A DNA stretch of 7,755 nt, from NCBI GenBank assembly GCA_023379345.1, contig JAMCUV010000076.1:1-7755 (forward strand). The letters are read 5' to 3'. The stretch is from Thermoplasmatota archaeon. Its GTDB lineage: Archaea; Thermoplasmatota; Thermoplasmata; Thermoplasmatales; Thermoplasmataceae. Below are positions 1-6,342 of this stretch, one piece after another. Both the position numbers and the translations under genes were made by a program. The notes beneath the pieces were generated by a model that was given only the letters and a program-made list of their open reading frames with translations, had not been told where the DNA came from and searched no databases. Each line of letters begins with the position of its first letter. Position 1 is the first letter of the stretch.

Positions 1-99
1 CTTTTTTCAATTATTAACTGGACCGACCTGCAATTCCTCGTTATGGTTGTTCCATTATATTCGCAACATTAATTCACATGTCAATTTGGAATCCGCATC

Positions 100-105
100 A
101 AAAAA
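100..105 (-). terminator. T-run ending the tRNA-Gly transcript
   Basis: On the minus strand, six consecutive T residues begin 7 nt beyond the discriminator base of the tRNA. Archaeal RNA polymerase commonly stops at such oligo-T stretches without a hairpin. No other gene of that strand is seen between here and the window edge, which fits a single-tRNA transcription unit. The assignment rests only on position and base composition. Confidence 0.5.
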
Positions 106-111
106 TCTTCA

Positions 112-184
112 TGCGGGTGCCGGGATTTGGACCCGAGGCACGAGCTTGGCAAGCTCGCGTGTTACCAGGCTACACCACACCCGC
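112..184 (-). tRNA. tRNA-Gly (anticodon GCC)
   Basis: Read on the minus strand the gene folds into a complete cloverleaf. The acceptor stem is 7 bp (GCGGGTG with CACCCGC). The D stem is GTGT/ACAC with GG in the loop. The anticodon stem is CGAGC/GCTCG with loop TTGCCAA, giving anticodon GCC, which decodes GGC and GGU as glycine. The variable loop is 4 nt. The T arm is TCGGG/CCCGG with loop TCCAAAT, including one T-G pair. The discriminator is A at 112. No CCA is encoded, so it would be added by the CCA-adding enzyme, and there is no intron. The T loop reads TCC rather than the usual TTC at its start, a small departure. It points away from tes and has its own promoter. Confidence 0.95.
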
Positions 185-203
185 TTAGCACTGTGATTGT
201 GTG

Positions 204-218
204 GTAAATATTAATTTT
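204..218 (-). promoter_or_regulatory. TATA box of tRNA-Gly
   Basis: On the minus strand the sequence AAATTAATATTTACC, preceded by further A residues that could serve as a BRE, is centred about 27 bp upstream of the first tRNA base. This is the archaeal TATA spacing and implies transcription starting at or within a few bases of the mature 5' end. Confidence 0.65.
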
Positions 219-451
219 TGCGCAGCAGACTGATAGATCTGATTCATCTGCCATGAAGCTACAGATAGCCCTGCTCTACAACCCAGGATTATGGAAAAGA
301 ATGACGGAAGCAGGATTTTACTGATTTTCTGTTGATCCTAGTTTCTTAAATAGTGAGCTATTAGCTGATCCTGCTAAAAAAAATGTCTACTTTGCATGAT
401 AAAATAGTGTTATACGCACGTGAGCCTATTTCCTGCGGTACTTCGGATATC

Positions 452-497
452 ATATTAAAGTGTTGCTGTATCAATAACAAACGTCAGCAATATTAAA
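452..497 (+). repeat. Paired ATATTAAA boxes flanking a small inverted repeat
   Basis: ATATTAAA occurs at 452-459 and again at 490-497, in the same orientation and 38 bp apart. Between them, TTGCTG (463-468) and CAGCAA (485-490) form a 6-bp inverted repeat with a 16-nt spacer, its right arm abutting the second box. Each box resembles an archaeal TATA element, so the arrangement could be a promoter with an operator. No gene starts at the expected distance downstream, and in AT-rich DNA such repeats can arise by chance. Confidence 0.25.
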
Positions 498-618
498 TAC
501 ACGAAGGAGATTGGAGGCGTATTTTCCTGCGTCCTTAATCATTACGTCAAAGGTTGATTATGTTGCTCATGGAACTAATGTACTCGAGAGGCGTTTCGCA
601 TGCCATACTACAAAAATC

Positions 619-626
619 TTTTAATA
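619..626 (+). promoter_or_regulatory. TATA box of tes
   Basis: TTTTAATA, preceded by a run of A residues, is the best TATA-like element before tes. A start about 25 bp downstream of its centre would fall near 648-650, just before the ribosome-binding motif, leaving a leader of roughly 15 nt if translation begins at ATG 664. If transcription began at 652, the GTG there could act as a leaderless start. Confidence 0.55.
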
Positions 627-649
627 ATTGTAATCTTGTAGCATAAAAT

Positions 650-656
650 AGGTGAT
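650..656 (+). promoter_or_regulatory. Shine-Dalgarno AGGTGAT deciding the tes start
   Basis: AGGTGAT matches seven bases of the archaeal anti-Shine-Dalgarno complement (AGGAGGTGAT) and lies 7 nt before ATG 664, an ideal spacing. The alternative in-frame start GTG 652 lies inside this motif and so would lack a binding site of its own. This favours ATG 664 but does not exclude leaderless GTG initiation. Confidence 0.55.
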
Positions 657-663
657 TCCAAGA

Positions 664-2484
664 ATGATTGTATCTGAGGAAAGAAATAGGTATCCCGAGG
701 TCAAGTTTTCTGCAGACTTCGAGATAAGTAAGAATGCTCCGTTCAAGACGGTGGACGAATTCGTCAATGCGATGGGACACCTTATAACTCCAGACATGAT
801 GGTTATGAGGGTCACAGAAAGTCTGTGCCCTATCTGCGTTGATGACGAGAAGTTTGATCAGATGAGGATACCCGCAATAGTCTATGAAAATGCTGGAGAA
901 GTCAAGCTCATTAAGGAATGCGCTGAGCACGGCGTTACAAAGGAAAAATACTGGGAAGACTACGAGATGTACCAGGAGGCCAAGAAATGGCAGGACCCAG
1001 GTGTCAGGATCCTGAATCCCCACGTTGCATATCTGGAATCCAAGATTGTATGCCCCACACACTGCGGCCTCTGCATAAAGCACAAATCCCACACAGGCCT
1101 TGGGAATGTTGTGGTTACAAACCGCTGCGACCTTTCATGCTGGTACTGCTTCTTCTATGCAAAGGAAAACGAGCCCATCTATGAGCCAACACAGGACCAG
1201 GTCAGGATGATGCTCAGAAGAATGAGGAACGAGAAGCCTGTTGGTGCCAATGCTGTCCAGATAACCGGTGGAGAGCCCACAATAAGGGACGATATCATTG
1301 ACATAATCAAGATCGCCAGGGAAGAGGGGTACGAGCACATACAGCTCAACACAAACAGTATCAGGGCTGCATTTGATCCTGATTTCCCCAAGAAGGTCAG
1401 GGCTGCTGGTTCCAATGTCATATATACAAGCTTTGACGGTCCAACACCAAGATCAAACCCAAAGAACTTCTGGGAGGTCCCGGCTGCTCTTGAAAACTAC
1501 AAGAAAGCTCCACTGGGTGTGGTCCTGGTCCCTACTGTCATAGGCGGCGTAAATGACCAGTATCTGGGAGACATCATAAGGTTCGGGCTCTCCAACATAG
1601 ATGTTGTCAGAGCAGTCAATTTCCAGCCTGTGAGCCTTGTGGGAAGAATGCCCGACAGGATGAGGGAGAAACAGAGGATAACCATCCCTGGAGCAATCAA
1701 GAAGATTGAGCAGCAGACCGATGGTCTCATAGGAAGGGAGGATTTCTTCACTGTTCCTTCAACAGCAAAGGTATCTGACTTTGTTGAACAGCTGAAAGGC
1801 AAGGAGATGTACAAACTCTCAATTCACTTCGCGTGCGGAATGGGTACATATCTCTTCAAGGACGATGACAGGATTATACCAATAACCAGGTTCATTGACG
1901 TGAGGGGAATGTTCGAGAAGATCGGAGAACTTGCTGATGAGATAAAGGGGTCCAACTTCAAGAGGCTCAGCAAGGCCGTAACTGTTCCAAAGCTGCTTCT
2001 CAGCCTGAACAAGTTTGTGGATTACGAGAAAGCCCCCAAGGACTTCAAGCTGAAGGATATGATATACAATGCCTTCACAGAAGGAGATTACCATGGACTC
2101 AAGGCTTTCCACTACAAATCAATGTTCATCGGTTTCATGCACTTCATGGATCCGTACACATATGATGTGGACAGGGTTGAGAGATGCGATATCCACTATG
2201 CAATGCCTGATGGCAGGGTTGTGCCTTTCTGTGCATTCAATGTCATACCTGAACTCTACAGGGATGCTACACAGAGGAAATACTCAATTCCGGCCAAAAC
2301 CTATGAGGAGAGGACAGGAAAGATACTCAAGAAGGACAAGTACTTCAGGGAATACACAAAGGAAGACAAGAGAAGAATACTTGCTTTCTATGAGCAGAGC
2401 ATAGGCAGGAAGCTCAGCGAAGATGAAATAGGTCTCAACCTTGAAGAAGCCATCCCGGTGATTTCTTCACAGAGACCCGAGTAA
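664..2484 (+). CDS. tes: Tetraether lipid synthase (radical SAM, Tes/MJ0619 family)
   Basis: Members of this family couple the ends of phytanyl chains of archaeol-type lipids by radical C-C bond formation, giving membrane-spanning tetraethers. Numbering from ATG 664 gives 606 residues. An N-terminal cysteine region has CPIC (C55, C58) and C86, which could hold a rubredoxin-like iron. CPTHCGLC follows (C130, C134, C137). The radical SAM motif CDLSCWYC (C155, C159, C162) binds the SAM-cleaving [4Fe-4S] cluster, and GGEPT (202-206) is the SAM-binding strand. Late cysteines C391, C508 and C523, the last in the PDGRVVPFC segment, suit an auxiliary cluster. No signal peptide or clear membrane helix is seen. 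Arginine codons are almost all AGG/AGA (37 of 38 by hand count from GTG 652), suggesting high expression. Family membership is very secure; Tes itself, rather than a paralogue joining other lipid chains, is inferred. Confidence 0.85.
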   Translation: MIVSEERNRYPEVKFSADFEISKNAPFKTVDEFVNAMGHLITPDMMVMRVTESLCPICVDDEKFDQMRIPAIVYENAGEVKLIKECAEHGVTKEKYWEDYEMYQEAKKWQDPGVRILNPHVAYLESKIVCPTHCGLCIKHKSHTGLGNVVVTNRCDLSCWYCFFYAKENEPIYEPTQDQVRMMLRRMRNEKPVGANAVQITGGEPTIRDDIIDIIKIAREEGYEHIQLNTNSIRAAFDPDFPKKVRAAGSNVIYTSFDGPTPRSNPKNFWEVPAALENYKKAPLGVVLVPTVIGGVNDQYLGDIIRFGLSNIDVVRAVNFQPVSLVGRMPDRMREKQRITIPGAIKKIEQQTDGLIGREDFFTVPSTAKVSDFVEQLKGKEMYKLSIHFACGMGTYLFKDDDRIIPITRFIDVRGMFEKIGELADEIKGSNFKRLSKAVTVPKLLLSLNKFVDYEKAPKDFKLKDMIYNAFTEGDYHGLKAFHYKSMFIGFMHFMDPYTYDVDRVERCDIHYAMPDGRVVPFCAFNVIPELYRDATQRKYSIPAKTYEERTGKILKKDKYFREYTKEDKRRILAFYEQSIGRKLSEDEIGLNLEEAIPVISSQRPE

Positions 2485-2490
2485 TCCCAA

Positions 2491-2502
2491 ATTTTATTTT
2501 TT
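2491..2502 (+). terminator. T-rich end of tes transcript
   Basis: The 40-bp gap after the tes stop begins with ATTTTATTTTTT. Such oligo-T tracts are typical archaeal termination signals, and no hairpin precedes it. The tract overlaps the TATA box of the next gene, so termination and re-initiation elements are compacted together. Confidence 0.45.
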
Positions 2503-2506
2503 AATA
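2497..2506 (+). promoter_or_regulatory. TATA box of the archease gene
   Basis: TTTTTTAATA is centred about 22 bp before TTG 2524. Transcription would therefore start at or next to the start codon, giving a leaderless mRNA. No Shine-Dalgarno motif lies between the box and the start, which agrees with this. Confidence 0.55.
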
Positions 2507-2523
2507 CCAATACCTTTACTTAA

Positions 2524-2931
2524 TTGCAGTACGAGATTTTTGACCATACAGGTGATGTGGGCCTCAGATTTTACGGATCTACACTTGAGGAGTTATTTTC
2601 TTCCGCCGTTGCGGGCATGACAAGCCTTATGGGACGCCAGCCTGGCAGGCACAGTCATGTTTCCAGAAAAGAGATCATAGCCGAGAAAGGGGACGAACTC
2701 ATACTGTATACAATTCTTTCCCGTGTGCTTTACTACTTTGAGGCCCAATCAGAACTTTACGGCAATGCGAGTTTTCCTGAGGGAGTTGTGCCTGGAAGGA
2801 CCGTGGTGCTGCTAACAGGATACAGAATCAATTCCCGATTCAGGTATGACTATGTTATCAAGGCCCCAACATTTCACAGGCTGGTACTGCGTCCATCCGA
2901 GGGGTACGGCACCATAGTTTTTGACATCTAA
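2524..2931 (+). CDS. Archease (RtcB RNA ligase activator)
   Basis: Archease helps the RNA ligase RtcB turn over, by aiding guanylylation of its active site, and has also been linked to tRNA methyltransferase activity; in archaea this serves splicing of tRNAs. The product is 135 residues, close to the usual length. The N-terminal signature DHTGDVG (residues 7-13) matches the family D-H-T-x-D, followed by the STLEELFSSA helix (19-28). The C-terminus ends in the family-typical VFDI, whose aspartate (D134) together with D11 would form the metal site. TTG at 2524 is chosen because TAA (2521-2523) is immediately upstream in frame and the signature begins at codon 3; the next Met codons would remove it. 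RtcB is not in this window, so the partnership is inferred. The gene has its own TATA box and is separated from pdaD by 105 bp. Confidence 0.9.
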   Translation: MQYEIFDHTGDVGLRFYGSTLEELFSSAVAGMTSLMGRQPGRHSHVSRKEIIAEKGDELILYTILSRVLYYFEAQSELYGNASFPEGVVPGRTVVLLTGYRINSRFRYDYVIKAPTFHRLVLRPSEGYGTIVFDI

Positions 2932-2948
2932 GGCGCATCTGTGTGCCT
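2931..2948 (+). other. Hairpin at the archease stop codon
   Basis: AGGCGCA and TGTGCCT pair over 7 bp (including one G-T) around a TCTG tetraloop, starting at the last base of the TAA stop. No T-run follows, so it is not a bacterial-type terminator. It could protect the 3' end of the mRNA or be chance. Confidence 0.3.
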
Positions 2949-3007
2949 GGTAGCTGTCAATGCCCCCTTACGCGACATATATTCCTTAATCTCCTGCAAT
3001 GATCAAG

Positions 3008-3016
3008 ATTTTAATT
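3008..3016 (+). promoter_or_regulatory. TATA box of pdaD
   Basis: ATTTTAATT is centred 25 bp upstream of ATG 3037, predicting a leaderless pdaD-leuS mRNA; no Shine-Dalgarno motif lies between. A second TATA-like element, CATATATT at 2976-2983, could drive a start near 3005 with a leader of about 30 nt. The nearer box is favoured by spacing. Confidence 0.55.
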
Positions 3017-3036
3017 GAAATGACATAACCCTACCA

Positions 3037-3588
3037 ATGACTAGTCTTGTTCCGAAGAAAATCTTCTTCACACGGGGAGTGGGAAGAGGACAGAGCCAGC
3101 TGCAGTCCTTTGAGGAAGCCCTCAGGGATGGAGGAATTGCACCATTCAACCTGGTTAGCATAAGTTCCATCTTTCCGCCTTTTGCGGAAACAGTTACCAG
3201 GGAGGAGGGGCTCAGACTCCTGTCTCCAGGGCAGATTCTTTTCACAGTCCTTGCAAGAAACTCATCAGATGAGCTGAACAGGATGATTTCTGCAGCCATA
3301 GGGTATGCCATACCTACTGATAGGAGCAGGTGGGGATATCTCAGTGAGCACCACAGTTTCGGCGAGACTGAGAAAACGGCTGGATACTTTGCAGAAAAAC
3401 TCGCGGCCGAAATGCTTGCCAGCACCATGGGGACAACCGACAAACTGATCTGGAACCAGGAGAAGGAGGAATACGTCCTGGAGAACAGGATACTGACAAC
3501 AAAGAATATATGCTCCACGGCTGTTGTTATGAAACCTGGCGAATGGACAACTGTCATAGCAGCAGCTGTCCTGATCGTAGAGGAGTAA
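3037..3588 (+). CDS. pdaD: Pyruvoyl-dependent arginine decarboxylase proenzyme
   Basis: The enzyme decarboxylates L-arginine to agmatine, the precursor of polyamines and of the agmatidine that modifies the archaeal tRNA-Ile2 wobble base. The product is 183 residues and cytosolic. The segment [11 protein letters not shown] (38-48) holds the self-cleavage site: by family precedent the chain breaks between S43 and S44, and S44 becomes the pyruvoyl group at the N-terminus of the alpha chain. The AIPTDR and [13 protein letters not shown] segments (91-96, 100-112) are family hallmarks; E104 probably corresponds to the catalytic glutamate of the Methanocaldococcus enzyme. The final part (AGEWTT-like, AAAVLIVEE at the end) completes the fold. 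No other start fits better than ATG 3037. It is followed after 3 nt by leuS, so the two are probably one operon, though their functions are not obviously linked. Confidence 0.93.
   Translation: MTSLVPKKIFFTRGVGRGQSQLQSFEEALRDGGIAPFNLVSISSIFPPFAETVTREEGLRLLSPGQILFTVLARNSSDELNRMISAAIGYAIPTDRSRWGYLSEHHSFGETEKTAGYFAEKLAAEMLASTMGTTDKLIWNQEKEEYVLENRILTTKNICSTAVVMKPGEWTTVIAAAVLIVEE
3580..3585 (+). promoter_or_regulatory. leuS Shine-Dalgarno inside the pdaD 3' end
   Basis: GAGGAG forms the last two sense codons (Glu-Glu) of pdaD and directly abuts its TAA stop. It lies 6 nt before the leuS ATG. Ribosomes finishing pdaD would be released on this site, so translational coupling is likely. Confidence 0.65.
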
Positions 3589-3591
3589 GAA

Positions 3592-6342
3592 ATGGATCAG
3601 TCCGTTGAGGAGAAGTGGCAGAAAAGATGGGCCGAATCCCATGTTTTTGAGCCAGATATGGACTCTGCCAGAAAGAAATTCATGATCACTGTGCCATGGC
3701 CATATACCAATGGACCACTGCATGTTGGCCATGGGAGGACATATACCCTGGCTGACATAATTGCAAGGTACAAGAGAATGACCGGCTACAACGTTCTCTT
3801 CCCCATGGCTTTCCACCAGAGCGGCACCCCGATTCTTGCCTTTTCTGAGAGAATCCGGCTCAACGATGAAAAAACCATCAGGCAGTACCGTGAAAACCTG
3901 TCTGAATATGAGGAACCGGAGAATATTGACGCCATAATTGAATCATTCAAGAAGCCTGAAAATATTGCTGCCTACTTTTCAGAGAGGATAGTGAAGGATT
4001 TCACCAGCCTGGGATATTCAATGGACTGGACAAGGCGTTTCACCTCGGCAGATCCTTTCTACCAGGACTTTGTGGTATGGCAGTTCAACAGGCTCCACGA
4101 CAAGGGCCTCATAAAGAGCGGCAGGTATCCGGTGCTGTACAGCATTGATGATCAGAATGCAGTGGGAGAGGATGATATCAGCGACGGCGACATCGACAAG
4201 GTCACCATTGAGGAATATACAGCAGTGATCTTCAAGGGAACTGAATATTCGCTTGTGGCGGCCTCCCTGAGGCCTGAGACCATATTCGGCATTACGAATC
4301 TCTGGATTTCACCATCCGGCGATTATGTTCTTGTTGAGATGGATGGCGAGAAATTTGCAGTTTCCAGGGAAGCCTCTGAAAAGCTTGCGCTGCAGCATGA
4401 CGATGTTACCGTCATTGGAAGCATCCGGAATTCCCAGATTCTTTCCCAGGAATTTACCGCACCGATCAGCGGCAGAAAACTGAAGGTTTACCAGGCGGAG
4501 TTCGTTGACCCTGACAACGGCACAGGCGTCGTGTATTCAGTTCCAGGGCATGCAGTATGGGACTTTGTTGCCATGAAGGAATACTCCTTAGATGTTGATC
4601 CGGTTACAATCATTGATGTTCCATCTGATCCCGGAATTACAGTTCAGTCACTGGTCTCCCAGGCCGGCATAAGCGGAGTGAGCGATTCTGATCTCATAAA
4701 GGAGGCAACCCAGAAGCTGTACAAAGAAGAATTCTATTCCGGAAAGTTGAATGGCTACAACGGAAAATATTCGGGAATGACCGTTCAGCAGGCAAGGGAT
4801 TCCATCAGGGATGACCTTTTCGCCCAGAAACTTGGCTTCATCTTCTATGAAACCTCAAGGCATGCCACCACACGTGCTGGATCAAAGGTCGTTGTCTCAG
4901 TAATGAAGGACCAGTGGTTCATAGACTATTCAGTGCCATGGTGGAAGAAACTTTCCCATGAACTGGTTGGAAGAATGTTCTACTATCCCGAATTCTACAG
5001 GAACGCAATGAACGATGCAATAGACTGGCTTCGCGAAAGGCCATGCGCTCGCAGGAGAGGCATCGGCACCAGACTTCCGTTCAACAGGGAATGGGTCATA
5101 GAATCCCTTTCCGATTCAACAATATATCCTGCAGTTTACACAAATTCAACCCAGTTGAGGGAGATATTCCGCCTGCTTGGCAGGATACCGGAGGAGATCA
5201 TGGATTTCATATACGGATCAGGAGACCGCAGTTCACTGTCCGGATTTGACGTGGCTGTGCAGGATCTTGCCAGGGAAGCCAGAAGGAGCCTTGAATACTG
5301 GTATGGCGTGGACATCAGGCTCACCGCGCACCCACATCTCAGCAACCACCTCTCATTCTATGTTATGAACCATGCTGCACTTTTCCCGGAGAATCTGCAA
5401 CCCAGGGGCCTCATAATCTCCGGGCTTGTGATATCAAATGGCGCCAAGATCTCCAAGAGCAAGGGGAACGCAATATCGCTTCTCAGGATATCACACCGTT
5501 ATTCGGCAGATCTTTACAGGCTGTTTGTTGCAGTCAATGCAGACATAGCGTCAACGCTTGACTGGAATGAGGACGAAATCCAGGCTGTCAGGAAGAAATA
5601 CGAGACGTTCCTTGCCCTGGTTTCCAACCGCCAACACGATGCCGGATTCATCTCAACACAGATAGAAAGCTGGTTTGAGTCCAGGTTCAACCAGCATCTT
5701 GAGGAATATTTCCAGGGCATGGAGAAATTCGATCTCAGGGGAGCAATCATCTCCATATTTTACGAGGTCATGAATGACATAAGGTACGTGGAGCAGAGGG
5801 GTGGAAACACCGGATACGCCATTTCACGCATCCTGGACCGCTGGATACAGGCGCTTGCGCCAGTGATTCCCCACACCTGCGAAGAGCTGTGGGAATCAAT
5901 GGGCAGGGAAGGTTTTGTGAGCACCACAATCATGGAGAAGGATAACCCCGGCCCCGTTGACCAGGAGATCCTGTCTGCAGAGAAGTACCTGCAGAAGGTC
6001 ATACAGGATATCAGGGACATAATCAAGGCAACATCCATAGATCCTGCAACCATAGAAATCAGCGTATGCGGCAGTGAAATGAGGAAACTGGCCCTGATGC
6101 TCGGCGAAAACCGGGTATCGGAGGCAACGCCACGCCTGAAGCCTTTCATCGGGGACTACATGAAGAACAAAAGGAACATTGACACCTCTGTCAGTGGAGA
6201 GGCAGCCATCCTCAGGGAAAGCCTCACCTACCTTGAAAAGACCTTCCAGTGCCAGGTCAATATAACCGAGAATTCGCCTGTTCCCGGGAAGAAGATCGCT
6301 TGGCCCGGCAGGCCGGTCATAACACTGAAGCCCTCGTCCTGA
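3592..6342 (+). CDS. leuS: Leucyl-tRNA synthetase, archaeal type
   Basis: This class I synthetase charges tRNA-Leu with leucine. The product is 916 residues, within the archaeal/eukaryotic-type LeuRS range. The HIGH motif is HVGH (44-47) in PLHVGHGRT, and KMSKS appears as KISKS (619-623). SGTPILAFSERI (77-88) is typical of LeuRS. The CP1 editing domain shows SLRPETIFGITN (225-236), where archaeal relatives usually have Thr in place of S225, and GTGVVYSVPGHAVWDF (310-325), whose D324 should anchor the editing site. AIDWLRERPCARRRG (476-490) and SDSTIYPAVYT (507-517) are also family segments. A C-terminal domain ending in WPGRPVI is complete. The region PVLYSIDDQNAVGEDD (180-195) lacks the cysteine seen, to my recollection, in many archaeal LeuRS. 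ATG 3592 has a good Shine-Dalgarno, and the gene is second in an operon with pdaD. Arginine codons include clearly more CGN than in tes. Confidence 0.96.
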   Translation: MDQSVEEKWQKRWAESHVFEPDMDSARKKFMITVPWPYTNGPLHVGHGRTYTLADIIARYKRMTGYNVLFPMAFHQSGTPILAFSERIRLNDEKTIRQYRENLSEYEEPENIDAIIESFKKPENIAAYFSERIVKDFTSLGYSMDWTRRFTSADPFYQDFVVWQFNRLHDKGLIKSGRYPVLYSIDDQNAVGEDDISDGDIDKVTIEEYTAVIFKGTEYSLVAASLRPETIFGITNLWISPSGDYVLVEMDGEKFAVSREASEKLALQHDDVTVIGSIRNSQILSQEFTAPISGRKLKVYQAEFVDPDNGTGVVYSVPGHAVWDFVAMKEYSLDVDPVTIIDVPSDPGITVQSLVSQAGISGVSDSDLIKEATQKLYKEEFYSGKLNGYNGKYSGMTVQQARDSIRDDLFAQKLGFIFYETSRHATTRAGSKVVVSVMKDQWFIDYSVPWWKKLSHELVGRMFYYPEFYRNAMNDAIDWLRERPCARRRGIGTRLPFNREWVIESLSDSTIYPAVYTNSTQLREIFRLLGRIPEEIMDFIYGSGDRSSLSGFDVAVQDLAREARRSLEYWYGVDIRLTAHPHLSNHLSFYVMNHAALFPENLQPRGLIISGLVISNGAKISKSKGNAISLLRISHRYSADLYRLFVAVNADIASTLDWNEDEIQAVRKKYETFLALVSNRQHDAGFISTQIESWFESRFNQHLEEYFQGMEKFDLRGAIISIFYEVMNDIRYVEQRGGNTGYAISRILDRWIQALAPVIPHTCEELWESMGREGFVSTTIMEKDNPGPVDQEILSAEKYLQKVIQDIRDIIKATSIDPATIEISVCGSEMRKLALMLGENRVSEATPRLKPFIGDYMKNKRNIDTSVSGEAAILRESLTYLEKTFQCQVNITENSPVPGKKIAWPGRPVITLKPSS

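Larger units (their letters stand above)
185..650. other. Gene-poor interval between tRNA-Gly and tes
   Basis: About 466 bp hold no gene I can support. The first 35 bp carry the tRNA promoter and the last 30 bp the tes promoter. Between them are only very short open frames: 23 codons at 253-324, 37 codons at 383-496 (a TATA-like CTTAAATAG sits about 35 bp before its ATG), and an open stretch at 478-624 with no good start. None gives a recognisable protein. Short direct repeats are present: TGATCCT at 333 and 366, AAATAGTG at 348 and 402, ATATTAAA at 452 and 490. An imperfect stem (GGAGGCG with TGCGTCC, 513-534) is also visible. The interval could hold a small RNA, a regulatory region or decayed sequence; nothing seen decides among these. 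Confidence 0.5.

Noticed and set aside
1..72. Open frame ending in TAA at 70-72 with a hydrophobic 23-residue tail
   Set aside because: Could be the C-terminus of an upstream gene, but it is too short to recognise, and the T-run at 2-7 could equally be a terminator of a gene ending before the window.
253..324. 23-codon ATG frame in the gene-poor interval
   Set aside because: No Shine-Dalgarno motif or suitable TATA box and no recognisable protein; length is within chance expectation.
478..624. Open stretch of about 48 codons with a possible TTG start at 511
   Set aside because: The AGGAG motif is only 1-2 nt before TTG and the TATA-like box is too close; the frame runs into the tes TATA box. 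The product is unrecognised.
112..650. Integration site at tRNA-Gly
   Set aside because: tRNA genes are common attachment sites, but no second copy of the tRNA 3' end, no integrase and no element genes are present in the window.
185..650. Archaeal C/D box small RNA
   Set aside because: Scattered CTGA and TGATGA-like strings occur but no C-D'-C'-D arrangement with correct spacing was found on either strand.
547..1092. 181-codon minus-strand frame over the tes 5' end and its promoter
   Set aside because: It covers the TATA box and N-terminus of tes and has no family resemblance; hydrophobic patches reflect antisense of charged codons.
3003..3557. 184-codon open frame antisense to pdaD
   Set aside because: It lies wholly opposite a clear pdaD gene, has no recognisable motif, and arises from the codon bias of the real strand.
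3265..3816. 183-codon minus-strand frame across the pdaD-leuS junction
   Set aside because: Antisense shadow of two confidently identified genes; composition is cysteine- and histidine-rich in a way typical of antisense translation.
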